Below, in pieces: positions 1 to 7,712 of a DNA stretch of 64,000 nucleotides; within the stretch, counting starts at the first letter, position 1, and every line of letters begins with the position of its first letter. Source of the stretch: Microbacterium sp. H1-D42 (GTDB taxonomy: Bacteria; Actinomycetota; Actinomycetes; Actinomycetales; Microbacteriaceae); assembly GCF_022637555.1 (NCBI RefSeq), contig NZ_CP093342.1, positions 2,976,001 through 3,040,000 on the forward strand. Direction: 5' to 3'. The notes under the pieces were generated by a model. The model was not told the origin of the DNA, searched no databases, and saw only the letters and a program-made list of their open reading frames with translations. The position numbers and the translations under genes were made by a program.

Positions 1-83
1 ACCTCGTGCCCCGCCTCGAGCAGCTGGGGAACGAGTCGGCCGCCGATGTAGCCGGTCGCGCCGGTGACGAGCACGCGGGTCAT
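1..83 (-). CDS. NAD(P)-binding Rossmann protein (partial, N-terminus only)
   Basis: Only the first 27 or so codons lie in the window. They begin MTRVLVTGATGYIGGRLVP, a dinucleotide-binding GxTGxxGG fingerprint of the extended SDR / NAD-dependent epimerase family. The ATG overlaps the crtEb stop codon by four bases (ATGA), so the gene is the last visible member of the carotenoid operon and is probably translationally coupled. Substrate and exact family cannot be judged from the fragment. Confidence 0.7.
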   Translation of the reverse strand, partial: MTRVLVTGATGYIGGRLVPQLLEAGHE

Positions 84-970
84 GAGAACAGCCCTTCCTT
101 GGCGCACAGGATGAGCAGCATCGTGAGGGCGAATCCGACCGCATAGTTGATGCCGAGAAATCGCCGCCAGGCGCGGTTCGCGTTCGCCGAGTGTGCATCG
201 TCCACCCGCAGGTAGGGCGCCACGATGGCGATGTAGGGCAGCGCGGCGAGCGCCGCCAGGTTCGCCGGCCACGGGGTGAAGAGCATGAGCACTCCTGCCA
301 CGGTCCACAGTGCCACCGCGAGACGGACCGTGCGGGCGGCGCCGAGCACGGTGGCGATCGAGCCGATGCCTGCCGCACGATCGGGCACGATGTCCTGCAC
401 GGCGCCGAAGGCGTGGCTGGCCATCCCCCAGCCGAAGAACGCGATCATCGTCACGACCAGGGGCGGCGTGACATCAGTGCCGGCAAGGGCGAGCCCGTAG
501 AGCGCCGGACTGACGAAGTGGATGCTGGAGGTGATCGAGTCGAGCACCGGGATCTCTTTGAATCGCAGCCCCGGCACCGAGTAGGCGAGCACGGCGAACA
601 GGCTCACCGCGAGCACCACCCAGGACCACGGTCGATCGGATCCCAGCACCACGAGCGCGACGATGAACGGTGCGGCGAGGACAGCCGCGGCCACGAGCGT
701 CGCGCGGTGCAGGCTCGGTGGCAGCTTCGCGCCCTCCGCCCCGCCCTTACGCGGGTTGGCGAGGTCTGAGGCGTAGTCGAAGACATCGTTCACGCCGTAC
801 ATCGCCAGGTTGTACGGCACGAGGAAGAAGATGGTGCCGATGATGAGCGTCACATCGACGCGTCCAGTGGTCAGCAGGTAGGCCGCTGCGAACGGGTAGG
901 CGGTGTTGATCCAGCTGAGCGGACGCGACGCGACGAGCAGGGCACGCAGCAGGGCAGGGCGTTCAGACAT
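80..970 (-). CDS. crtEb: Lycopene elongase CrtEb (UbiA-family prenyltransferase)
   Basis: Predicted integral-membrane UbiA prenyltransferase that adds two C5 units to lycopene to make the C50 chain of decaprenoxanthin-type carotenoids. About eight hydrophobic segments are visible. The first Asp-rich motif is NDVFDYASD near residue 60 and the second is DIVPDRAAG near residue 195, both expected to bind Mg-diphosphate. The length (296 aa) fits the family. I chose the ATG at 970 rather than 976 because GGGGAG lies seven bases before it. It overlaps the crtYf stop by eight bases. The function is inferred from family motifs plus position after crtYe and crtYf, the same order as in Corynebacterium glutamicum. 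Confidence 0.9.
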   Translation of the reverse strand: MSERPALLRALLVASRPLSWINTAYPFAAAYLLTTGRVDVTLIIGTIFFLVPYNLAMYGVNDVFDYASDLANPRKGGAEGAKLPPSLHRATLVAAAVLAAPFIVALVVLGSDRPWSWVVLAVSLFAVLAYSVPGLRFKEIPVLDSITSSIHFVSPALYGLALAGTDVTPPLVVTMIAFFGWGMASHAFGAVQDIVPDRAAGIGSIATVLGAARTVRLAVALWTVAGVLMLFTPWPANLAALAALPYIAIVAPYLRVDDAHSANANRAWRRFLGINYAVGFALTMLLILCAKEGLFS

Positions 971-1298
971 CGGCATGCTCCCCGGTTTCGCGGTCGGCGG
1001 TCAGAAGCTGCCACACTCCGGCCAGCAGCAGGGCGCCCGCGAGGGGGTAGAGGAAGTCCTCGAACGGCATCAGACCGAATCGGATGCCCGAGATCTGATC
1101 GATCCCGTAGTCGAAGAACCCTGCGGCCATCATGACGTTGTCGAAGACGGCGGTGAGCGCGAGGAGGGCGCCCGTCGCTGCGGCCCATGACGAGAAGTAG
1201 CGACCGACTGCCCCTCGGCGATGCGCGTGCGCCGCGCCGAGGAGGAAGGCGAGGATGCCCACCGCGAGGAACGGGAGTGACATGAGCAGGTAGGTCAT
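963..1298 (-). CDS. crtYf: C50 carotenoid cyclase subunit CrtYf
   Basis: Second small membrane subunit (111 aa) of the heterodimeric lycopene-type cyclase that closes the ends of the C50 chain. Three hydrophobic segments are visible, and PFEDFLYPLAGALLLAG near residue 80 is the conserved acidic/hydrophobic signature of this cyclase domain. The start is fixed by an ATGA overlap with crtYe. A longer upstream extension in the same frame is rejected because it runs antiparallel to no known domain and overlaps crtYe completely. Which ring is formed (epsilon, gamma or beta) cannot be told from the sequence alone. Confidence 0.87.
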   Translation of the reverse strand: MTYLLMSLPFLAVGILAFLLGAAHAHRRGAVGRYFSSWAAATGALLALTAVFDNVMMAAGFFDYGIDQISGIRFGLMPFEDFLYPLAGALLLAGVWQLLTADRETGEHADV

Positions 1299-1633
1299 CG
1301 CGCACTCCCCTCTTTCGAATTCGCCCGTTCGCGCCAGCGCTGCCAGCCGCTCAGCAGGATCAGCGTGAGGTAGGTCAGGAACCCGAGGAAGAGCAGTTCT
1401 TCGAGAGGGAACTCCGGCGCCAGCAGGACCCCCGTCGCCCAGCGGGAGTCGAGGTGGCGGAACACCCCGAGGCTGATGCCGACCGCATCCCAGGCGAGGA
1501 AGAACGCCAGGCCGATCAGCATCGCCACCGTCCCCGCGACGGGACGCCTGCGGAAGACGAGCCGGAAGCGCACGTCGAGCAGCACCAGGCACGCGGCGCT
1601 CACTAGCAGGGCGGCTGCGTAGACGCCGCTCAT
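1295..1633 (-). CDS. crtYe: C50 carotenoid cyclase subunit CrtYe
   Basis: First small membrane subunit (112 aa) of the heterodimeric carotenoid cyclase. It has three transmembrane stretches and the motif PEFPLEELLFLGFLTYL near residue 75, which corresponds to the PFEDF motif of its partner CrtYf. Start and stop overlap both neighbours by ATGA, so crtI, crtYe and crtYf are tightly coupled. A CrtYe plus CrtYf pair is typical of C50-carotenoid-producing Actinobacteria. Confidence 0.87.
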   Translation of the reverse strand: MSGVYAAALLVSAACLVLLDVRFRLVFRRRPVAGTVAMLIGLAFFLAWDAVGISLGVFRHLDSRWATGVLLAPEFPLEELLFLGFLTYLTLILLSGWQRWRERANSKEGSAR

Positions 1634-3225
1634 GGCTCCTCCAGCGGACCGGGCGAATGGTCGCCGCGCACGTGCTTGAGCACCAGTTCGGCGCTGATCA
1701 GGCACATCGGCAGGCCGACGCCCGGCACCGTGGTCGCACCGGCGTAGTAGAGCCCGTCGACCCGGCGGGAGCGGGTGATGCCGCGGAAGAACGCGCTCTG
1801 GCCGAGCGTGTGCGCGGGCCCGAGCGCGCTGCCGCGGAACGTGTTGAACTGGGTGGCGAAGTCGGCCGGTCCCACGGTGCGGCGCACGACGATGCGCGAG
1901 GGCAGGTCGGGGATGCCAGCCCACGTCGCGATCTGCGCGATCGCGTCGTCGGCGATCGCGTTCACCTGCGCGTCACCCGAGGTGCCGGATCTGCCGGTTT
2001 CGCCGCGATCACCGGAGCCACCGGCGTCGCCATGGCCGATCGAGGGGTCGGGCGGCACCGGCACGAGGACGAAGAGGTTCTCGTGGCCTTCGGGGGCGAC
2101 CTCGGCATCGGTCGCGCTGGGCTTGCAGACGTACAGCGAGGGGTTGCGGGGAATCCGCTGCCGGTCCCCGAAGATCGCGTCGAAGTTGTCGTGCCAGTCG
2201 TTCGAGAAGAACAGCGTGTGGTGCAGCAGCTCGGGCAGCGCTCCCCTGACACCGAGCATGACGAGCACGGCACTGGGGCCGGTGACCTGTCGCTCCCACC
2301 GCGTCTGCTTGTAGGAGCGGTCGGCGTGCTCGAGCAGCACCGTCTCGGTGTGGTGCTCGTCGATCGCCGAGACGACGATGTCGGCATGCAGGCGATGCCG
2401 GGCATCCGACCTCTCGTAGTCGACCGCGCGCACGGCGCCATCGGCGCTGGTGATGGCGACGACCTCGCATCCGGTGACGATCTCGACGCCGTTCGCACGG
2501 GCGATGTCGACGAGCGACGTGACGAATCGGCGGAAGCCGCCGAGCGGGTACTTCACGCCGTCCACCAGATCCATGTGGCTCATGAGGTGATAGAGCGCCG
2601 GCGCCTCGAACGGCGAGGTGCCGAGAAAGACCGCCGGGTAGCCGAGGATCTGACGCAGGCGCAGGTCATCGAACCGACGGCTCACGAAGTTCCACAGCGG
2701 TCGGGGCAGCAGCGGCAGCACGGCGGGCGCTGCCGCGAGCACCTTCGCCGAAGCGAAGTCGCGCCAGGAGGCGAACGGGTTGTAGAGGAACGATGTCACC
2801 GCGGCGCGGTAGGCGCCGGTCGCCGAGGCCAGATATCGGCGCAGGCGATCGCCGGCCCCCGGCTCACGGCTCTCGAAGAGCTCGGCGGCAGCATCCACTC
2901 CCGATCGCACGTCGATCGGGGGTTCGGCGGCAGCCTTGGTGGGCTCGCCGTAGAGGCGGTAGCCGGGCTGCAGCGGCACCAGATCGAGCTGCTCGGCGGT
3001 GGTCGTGCCCATCAGTCGGTAGAAGTGCTCGAACACCTCTGGCATCAGAAACCAGGACGGCCCGGTGTCGAAGAGGAAGCCGTCCTGCTCCCAGGCGCCG
3101 GCGCGTCCGCCCAGCTCGTCGTTCTTCTCGAGCACGGTGACCTGATGCCCGTCGCGCGCGAGCAGGCACGCGGTGGCGAGCCCACTCACGCCCCCGCCGA
3201 TGACGACGGCGCGCGACCGGGTCAT
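1630..3225 (-). CDS. crtI: Phytoene desaturase CrtI
   Basis: FAD-dependent desaturase/isomerase that converts phytoene to lycopene. The N-terminus carries the Rossmann FAD-binding motif VVIGGGVSGLATACLLARDG followed by the ELGGRAG element. The C-terminus has the carotenoid-desaturase signature YYAGATTVPGVGLPMCLIS. The length of 531 aa is slightly above the usual 490-510 because of a Gly/Ser/Asp-rich linker around residues 395-420, which is probably a surface loop. It overlaps crtB upstream and crtYe downstream by four bases each. Confidence 0.94.
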   Translation of the reverse strand: MTRSRAVVIGGGVSGLATACLLARDGHQVTVLEKNDELGGRAGAWEQDGFLFDTGPSWFLMPEVFEHFYRLMGTTTAEQLDLVPLQPGYRLYGEPTKAAAEPPIDVRSGVDAAAELFESREPGAGDRLRRYLASATGAYRAAVTSFLYNPFASWRDFASAKVLAAAPAVLPLLPRPLWNFVSRRFDDLRLRQILGYPAVFLGTSPFEAPALYHLMSHMDLVDGVKYPLGGFRRFVTSLVDIARANGVEIVTGCEVVAITSADGAVRAVDYERSDARHRLHADIVVSAIDEHHTETVLLEHADRSYKQTRWERQVTGPSAVLVMLGVRGALPELLHHTLFFSNDWHDNFDAIFGDRQRIPRNPSLYVCKPSATDAEVAPEGHENLFVLVPVPPDPSIGHGDAGGSGDRGETGRSGTSGDAQVNAIADDAIAQIATWAGIPDLPSRIVVRRTVGPADFATQFNTFRGSALGPAHTLGQSAFFRGITRSRRVDGLYYAGATTVPGVGLPMCLISAELVLKHVRGDHSPGPLEEP

Positions 3226-4088
3226 CCGGTCACCTTCATGCTGAGGGCGCGGGCGAGGATTCTCGCCTTCACGGGGTTCGGCACGCGCACGCGCGTGTGC
3301 CGGAGTGTGGATGCCGGAGTCGCTTCGATGCGGTCAGTGAGCTCGCAGAACATCGTTCGCGCAGCCCAGACCGCGGCGCGGCACGGCCGAGCGAGCAGCG
3401 GGATCGACGCGTCGGCGGCGCGCAGGTCGGCGCGGATCGATGCGATGGCGGCGGCTTTCGCTGCTTCGGTGAATTCTCCGTCGGTGCCGGGCAGGTAGGA
3501 GCGGCCGAGGTCGTCGTGGTCGCAGGCGAAGTCGCGCAGGAAGTTGACCTTCTGGAACGCGGCGCCGAGGCTGCGCGCTCCGTGCGCGAGTCGCTCGCGC
3601 TCATCGCCGGGGCGGATGCGACCCGACTCGAAGACGGCCAGGCACATCAGGCCTACCACTTCGGCTGAGCCGTAGATGTACTCGCTCAGTGCGGCGTCAT
3701 CGAAGGCCGTCGCGTTCAGGTCGCGGCGCATGGAGGCGAAGAACGGACGGCACAGCGGCATGCCGATGCCGTGTTCGCGTGCGGTCAGGGCGAAGGCGTG
3801 CACCACGAGGTTCGTGCTGAAGCCGAGGCGCAGAGCGCGCTCGATCTCACCCTCGAGTTCGTCGAGCAGCACCGCCCGCGTGGCGATGTCGACTCCGGCC
3901 ATCTCCGCCGGGCCGTCGACCAGCTCATCGGCGATGCGCACCAGCGCGTAGATGCGGGCGATGTGGTCGCGCGTCGCGGAGTCGAGCAGGCGGCTCGCCC
4001 AGCCGAACGATGTCGAGTACTCGCGGATGACGATGGACGCGCTGGCTGTGGCCGTCGCGTTGTAGAGGTCGAGGTCGGTGGTGATCAT
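3222..4088 (-). CDS. crtB: Phytoene synthase CrtB
   Basis: Condenses two geranylgeranyl diphosphates into phytoene. It is a squalene/phytoene-synthase-fold protein of 288 aa. The first Asp-rich motif is DELVDG (residues about 53-58) and the second is DFACDHDDLGRSYLP (about 180-195), both needed for Mg-diphosphate binding. The variant NFLRDFACDHDD differs from the enterobacterial RDVGED form but retains the acidic ligands and resembles actinobacterial enzymes. The ATG overlaps the crtE stop (ATGA). Confidence 0.94.
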   Translation of the reverse strand: MITTDLDLYNATATASASIVIREYSTSFGWASRLLDSATRDHIARIYALVRIADELVDGPAEMAGVDIATRAVLLDELEGEIERALRLGFSTNLVVHAFALTAREHGIGMPLCRPFFASMRRDLNATAFDDAALSEYIYGSAEVVGLMCLAVFESGRIRPGDERERLAHGARSLGAAFQKVNFLRDFACDHDDLGRSYLPGTDGEFTEAAKAAAIASIRADLRAADASIPLLARPCRAAVWAARTMFCELTDRIEATPASTLRHTRVRVPNPVKARILARALSMKVTG

Positions 4089-5164
4089 GAGTCCCGCGCG
4101 CTGCAGGCGGTGGTCAACTCTGTCAGCTGGTCCTTCACCGCGGGCGGGAGGGCTGCGCTGCCGATCAGGTCATGCACGTGTCGGCAGCGGTCCGCGATGA
4201 CGGATTCCACGAAGGCCAGCCCGCCGGACTGCTCGATCACCCGCCGCAGCTCGGGAGCCTCCATGATGCTGAGTTCTCGGTCACCGAAGAGCGCCTCGAC
4301 TCCCTGCCAGGACGGGTCGGATCGGGCGTAGGCGATCAGCAGGGTCTCCTTGCCCTCACGCAGGTCGCTCAGGGTCGATTTTCCGGTGGCGCGCTCGTCG
4401 CCGAACAGGCCGAGGATGTCATCGCGCAGTTGATAGATCACGCCGATCTGGCGCGCGATGGTGGTCAGCTCGGCGATGATGCTCGGTTCGCTGCCTGCCA
4501 GGATCGCGGCCAGCACGAGCGGGGCCCGAAAGGAGTATGCCGCGGTCTTCTGATCGAGCATCGCGAGCACGTCGGTCGGGCTGCTCGCCTCGAGGTGCAT
4601 GCTGAGCCACACGTCGTGATGTTCGCCGGCGGCGCTCTCGAAGAGGGTCTCGTCGAACAGGTCGAGCACGGCCAGGCGGCGCTGCTGGGGAAGATCGAGC
4701 CGCGCCAGCAGGGACTGCGCGAGCGACAACAGGAGGTCTCCCGCGAGCAGCGACGAGGCCTCGCCCCAGGCACTCGCCTCGTGGCGGGTCGCGCCTCGCA
4801 CCATGACCTCGACCGCGAACTGGCCGGAGATGTTCAGCTCGCCGCGGCGCAGCAGGTCCTTGTCGATCACATCGTCGTGGATCACCAACGCCAGGTGCAG
4901 CAGCTCCACCGCGCACGCGGCGTCCACGGCCGTGCGTGTGTCAGTGCCGCCGAGTGCGTGGTAGGCGCGCATCAGCATCCGAGGGCGCACCTTCTTCCCG
5001 CCGGCCGCCATCCGCTCCACCGCCTGCCAGAGCTGTGCGTAGGCGGGGGCGAACGCCCGCGATCGCTGCGTCCGCTGGGACAGCAGCTCCAGCATCCGCT
5101 CCTCCACCAGCGCCGCGTCGTCGAAGACGGCGGCATCGGCGACGTCGACCGCCGTCTCAGACAT
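4085..5164 (-). CDS. crtE: Geranylgeranyl diphosphate synthase CrtE
   Basis: Trans-prenyltransferase (359 aa) supplying geranylgeranyl diphosphate for CrtB. The first aspartate-rich motif is HDDVIDKDLLRRG and the second is QLRDDILGLFGDERATGK. GGKKVRPRM upstream is the IPP-binding KxxR region. The reading frame stays open far upstream, but the start MSETAVDV at 5164 is chosen because it overlaps the idi stop by eight bases and gives a normal family length. It is translated from the idi message. Confidence 0.93.
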   Translation of the reverse strand: MSETAVDVADAAVFDDAALVEERMLELLSQRTQRSRAFAPAYAQLWQAVERMAAGGKKVRPRMLMRAYHALGGTDTRTAVDAACAVELLHLALVIHDDVIDKDLLRRGELNISGQFAVEVMVRGATRHEASAWGEASSLLAGDLLLSLAQSLLARLDLPQQRRLAVLDLFDETLFESAAGEHHDVWLSMHLEASSPTDVLAMLDQKTAAYSFRAPLVLAAILAGSEPSIIAELTTIARQIGVIYQLRDDILGLFGDERATGKSTLSDLREGKETLLIAYARSDPSWQGVEALFGDRELSIMEAPELRRVIEQSGGLAFVESVIADRCRHVHDLIGSAALPPAVKDQLTELTTACSARDS

Positions 5165-5705
5165 CGTCACGCCACTCGCCGACCGCACCGGAGAGGTGCG
5201 GGATGAGCTCGGCAAGGTGCTCGACCAACCAAGGGCTGAAGGCCCATGGGGCCGCCTGTGCTGCCGTCGACAATGCCGAGACGCTGGTCCATCGGGTCTC
5301 GGCGACCTCGTCGGGGTTCGGAGACAGGGGCGATGTGGCCCTCGCGATGAAGACCGGGCAGTGCTCGTTCTCCTGGATGCCGGATGCGTCTCGGGCGGAG
5401 TAGCCGAAGTCAGGGAGTGCGCAGGTGATCCGGTCGACGGTGAGCCCGAGCTCGAACAGCGCACGTCGGCGCACCGCCTCGTCGAAGGATTCGTCGGGCG
5501 CTGGGTGCCCGCAGAACGCGTTGGTCCAGACGCCGGGCCAGGTCTTCTTGCCGAGCGCGCGTCTGGTGACCAGCAGCCGTCCGTCGGCGTCGACCACGTG
5601 GCAGGAGAAGGCGAGGTGCCTGGGTGTCGCGACGCCGTGCACGGTGTCCTTGCTCTGCACGCCGATGGCGCTGCCTGCGCCGTCGACGAGGACCACCATC
5701 TCCAC
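5157..5705 (-). CDS. idi: Isopentenyl-diphosphate delta-isomerase type I
   Basis: Interconverts IPP and DMAPP and so feeds the carotenoid operon as its first gene. This 182-aa Nudix-fold protein has the two catalytic signatures: TNAFCGHP (active-site Cys) and ENEHCPVF (active-site Glu). A GTG start at 5705 is preferred, because GAGGGTG sits about five bases upstream. The ATG two codons later is the alternative. Promoter and operator lie in 5706-5803, shared with the divergent MarR gene. Confidence 0.93.
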   Translation of the reverse strand: MEMVVLVDGAGSAIGVQSKDTVHGVATPRHLAFSCHVVDADGRLLVTRRALGKKTWPGVWTNAFCGHPAPDESFDEAVRRRALFELGLTVDRITCALPDFGYSARDASGIQENEHCPVFIARATSPLSPNPDEVAETRWTSVSALSTAAQAAPWAFSPWLVEHLAELIPHLSGAVGEWRDDV

Positions 5706-5737
5706 CGGGCACCCTCATTCCGCTCGCCCCGACATTT

Positions 5738-5770
5738 CTCTCGCCAAGCATTTAATACGCCTGGCGAGAG
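5738..5770. promoter_or_regulatory. Inverted repeat, candidate operator of the carotenoid regulator
   Basis: CTCTCGCCA at 5738-5746 is exactly mirrored by TGGCGAGAG at 5762-5770, with a 15-bp A/T-rich spacer between. It lies between the divergent idi and marR genes, where an autoregulating MarR protein would bind both promoters. Binding itself is inferred. Confidence 0.75.
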
Positions 5771-5791
5771 TTCAACGTAGCACAAGAAATG

Positions 5792-5797
5792 TATGCT
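5792..5797 (+). promoter_or_regulatory. -10 hexamer of the MarR gene, leaderless
   Basis: TATGCT ends six bases before the GTG at 5804. No Shine-Dalgarno sequence precedes either this GTG or the in-frame ATG at 5789, and that ATG would overlap the -10 element. TTCAAC at 5771-5776 is a possible -35 with a short 15-bp spacer. Confidence 0.5.
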
Positions 5798-5803
5798 GTC
5801 ATC

Positions 5804-6361
5804 GTGTCCAGAGCAGACGACGCAGTTCACGGCAGCGCGGAGGTGCGCTACTTCTCCAGCGACTCCGACATCGTCCGCAGGTCACAGCTGTCGGAGGCTG
5901 ACGCCAAGGAGTGCGTCCAGGTGATGGAGGCGCTGCACGAGTGGCAGGAGGCGTCGCGCGCCCTGTCGGAGGCGTCGAAGCGCTACATGAAGCTCAACGA
6001 CAGCGACATGCGCGCGATCCGGATGATGATCCGCGCGAAGAAGCAGGGCCAGCTCGTCACTCCGAAGGACATCGCCCGCGCGGTCGGCATCTCGAGCGCA
6101 TCGACCACCAAGCTCGTGGACCGTCTCGTCGAGGGCGGGCACCTGGTGCGGCTGCCGCACCCGAACGACCGACGGACGACCTGCATCGAGGTGACCGAGC
6201 AGACCCGGCGATCCGCCGAGGACACGATCGGCCGCCAGCACGCGAGACGCTTCACGGCGGCAGCATCGCTGAGTTCCGACGAGCGCGTCGCGGTGATCCG
6301 CTTTCTGAAGGCGATGGTCGAAGCCGACGAGCCGCAGGCCGAGCTGTCCGGGCACATCTGA
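5804..6361 (+). CDS. MarR-family regulator, probably of the carotenoid operon (CrtR type)
   Basis: Winged-helix regulator (185 aa) with the MarR recognition-helix and wing pattern: TPKDIARAVGISSASTTKLV, then VRLPHPNDRRTTCIEVT, where the DRR is the wing tip. It is divergent from idi-crtEBI with a perfect inverted repeat between them. This matches the arrangement of CrtR in Corynebacterium, which represses the crt operon and responds to geranylgeranyl diphosphate. The GTG at 5804 is chosen as a leaderless start; the ATG at 5789 would add five residues. The ligand is inferred by analogy. Confidence 0.8.
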   Translation: MSRADDAVHGSAEVRYFSSDSDIVRRSQLSEADAKECVQVMEALHEWQEASRALSEASKRYMKLNDSDMRAIRMMIRAKKQGQLVTPKDIARAVGISSASTTKLVDRLVEGGHLVRLPHPNDRRTTCIEVTEQTRRSAEDTIGRQHARRFTAAASLSSDERVAVIRFLKAMVEADEPQAELSGHI

Positions 6362-6376
6362 CGGATTCTGCAGGTC

Positions 6377-6382
6377 TAGACT
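6377..6382 (+). promoter_or_regulatory. -10 hexamer, leaderless start of the zinc-finger gene
   Basis: TAGACT is followed by exactly six bases and then the ATG at 6389. No Shine-Dalgarno site is present. The geometry matches other leaderless starts in this window. Confidence 0.55.
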
Positions 6383-6388
6383 CCAGGC

Positions 6389-6775
6389 ATGAGCGACGAG
6401 GCGGTCATCCCAGCGGAGATCCTCGAGGCGGCTCCCGCGCCCTCCGGCGACGGATGCCAGGAGTGCGAGGCGAGCGGCGGATGGTGGTTCCATCTGCGCA
6501 GATGCGTGGAGTGCGGGCACGTCGGATGCTGTGACGACTCGCTCTCCCGACACGCGACCGCGCACTTCGAGGCGACCGATCATCGCTACATGCGCAGCTT
6601 CGAGCCCGGCGATGACTGGTTCTGGGACTTCGTCGACGCCCGCCTCGTGACCGGCGGTGAGCTGCCGCCACCTGAGCATCACCCTGTGGGCCAGACCACA
6701 CCAGGGCCGGCGGATCGCGTGCCGGCCGACTGGCAGCAGCAGGCGGAGGCGGCGCGGGCCGGCCGGAGTGAGTGA
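6389..6775 (+). CDS. UBP-type zinc finger domain protein
   Basis: A 128-aa cytoplasmic protein. Residues about 23-75 form a UBP-type zinc finger: CQEC, then CVECGHVGCCDDS, then HATAHFEATDHRYMRSF, giving the expected Cys/His zinc ligands. In eukaryotes the fold binds ubiquitin C-termini; in bacteria the role is unknown. The C-terminal half (FEPGDDWFWDFVDARLV onward) is the usual extension of the bacterial proteins. It stands alone downstream of the MarR gene. Confidence 0.8.
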   Translation: MSDEAVIPAEILEAAPAPSGDGCQECEASGGWWFHLRRCVECGHVGCCDDSLSRHATAHFEATDHRYMRSFEPGDDWFWDFVDARLVTGGELPPPEHHPVGQTTPGPADRVPADWQQQAEAARAGRSE

Positions 6776-6880
6776 CCGTCGGCGGTGCGACGTCCGTTTT
6801 CCGCCAGCGCCCACTTGCCGACACCGCGACGATGGATGTTCAGCTGACCCGCCACAGCGGCGGGCGAAAGGACATTCGTC

Positions 6881-7618
6881 ATGAGCAGGATCGCACTCGT
6901 CACCGGCGCCAACCGGGGCCTCGGCCTCGCTTCCGCAACAGCATTCGCTCGAGCAGGCGCGACAGTGATCGTCGCTGGACGCGACGCAAACTCAGTGCAC
7001 CATGCCGTCGAAAAGATTGCGAGCGAGGGACTCGCGGCAGAAGCGTTGACGTTGGACGTGACGTCGCCGTCCGAGGTGATGGCGGCCGCGGCCACCGTTG
7101 CCGATCGTCACGGCCGGCTTGATGTGCTCGTCAACAATGCAGGCATCCTCCCTGAGGCGACCTCAAGAGCAGAAGTCGAGTTCATCGACGTCGACGCGCT
7201 CGCCCGCACTTTCGCGACGAACGTGCTGGGAGTCGCCATCGTGACCGAGAGCTTCCTGCCGCTGCTGCGATTGAGTACAGCAGGACGCATCGTCAACATC
7301 TCCTCGACGATGGGCTCCCTGAAGGATCAATCTGACCCCGACTCGCTCTTTCGACACAGTGCGTTTCCGGCGTACAGGGCATCCAAGTCAGCGGTGAACA
7401 GCCTGACGATCGAGCTGAGCAAACAGCTCGCCGACACACAGATCAAGGTGACCGCCGTGTGCCCTGGATGGGTGCAGACCGACCTTGCGCCCGGAAATCG
7501 GGAACACGCGCCGACGACCGCCGAGGAGGCGGTGAAGGTCGTACTTGCGGCGGCTTCCCTTCCAGACGATGCCCCGTCTGGGGCCTTCATCAGCAGTGCC
7601 GGTCAGGTCGCCTGGTGA
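6881..7618 (+). CDS. SDR-family NAD(P)-dependent oxidoreductase
   Basis: Classical short-chain dehydrogenase of 245 aa. The cofactor motif is TGANRGLG at residues 8-15, the NNAG motif is near residue 87, and the catalytic set is Ser in NISSTMGS plus YRASK. The insertion around SLKDQSDPDSLFRH before the catalytic Tyr resembles carbonyl-reductase-like members. GAAAGGA lies about seven bases upstream of the ATG. A short hairpin (CCCGCC/GGCGGG, 6848-6864) precedes it. Substrate unknown. Confidence 0.85.
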   Translation: MSRIALVTGANRGLGLASATAFARAGATVIVAGRDANSVHHAVEKIASEGLAAEALTLDVTSPSEVMAAAATVADRHGRLDVLVNNAGILPEATSRAEVEFIDVDALARTFATNVLGVAIVTESFLPLLRLSTAGRIVNISSTMGSLKDQSDPDSLFRHSAFPAYRASKSAVNSLTIELSKQLADTQIKVTAVCPGWVQTDLAPGNREHAPTTAEEAVKVVLAAASLPDDAPSGAFISSAGQVAW

Positions 7619-7712
7619 TGCCGCGGGGGCGCAGGTCCTTCGTCCGCGCATCGTCAACCCACACGGGCTGCATGTAATCGTGGTGTGCTTTGCGGTTGGG
7701 TGGGCCTTGAGG

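Noticed and set aside
1657..3498. 613-codon plus-strand frame opposite crtI/crtB
   Set aside because: Antisense shadow of two well-supported enzymes with intact catalytic motifs.
5165..5830. N-terminal extension of the crtE reading frame (to 581 codons)
   Set aside because: It overlaps idi fully and crosses the carotenoid promoter; the family length is reached from the ATG at 5164.
6848..6864. Short CCCGCC/GGCGGG hairpin before the SDR gene
   Set aside because: Only six base pairs without a T-run and close to the ribosome-binding site; too weak to list as a terminator.
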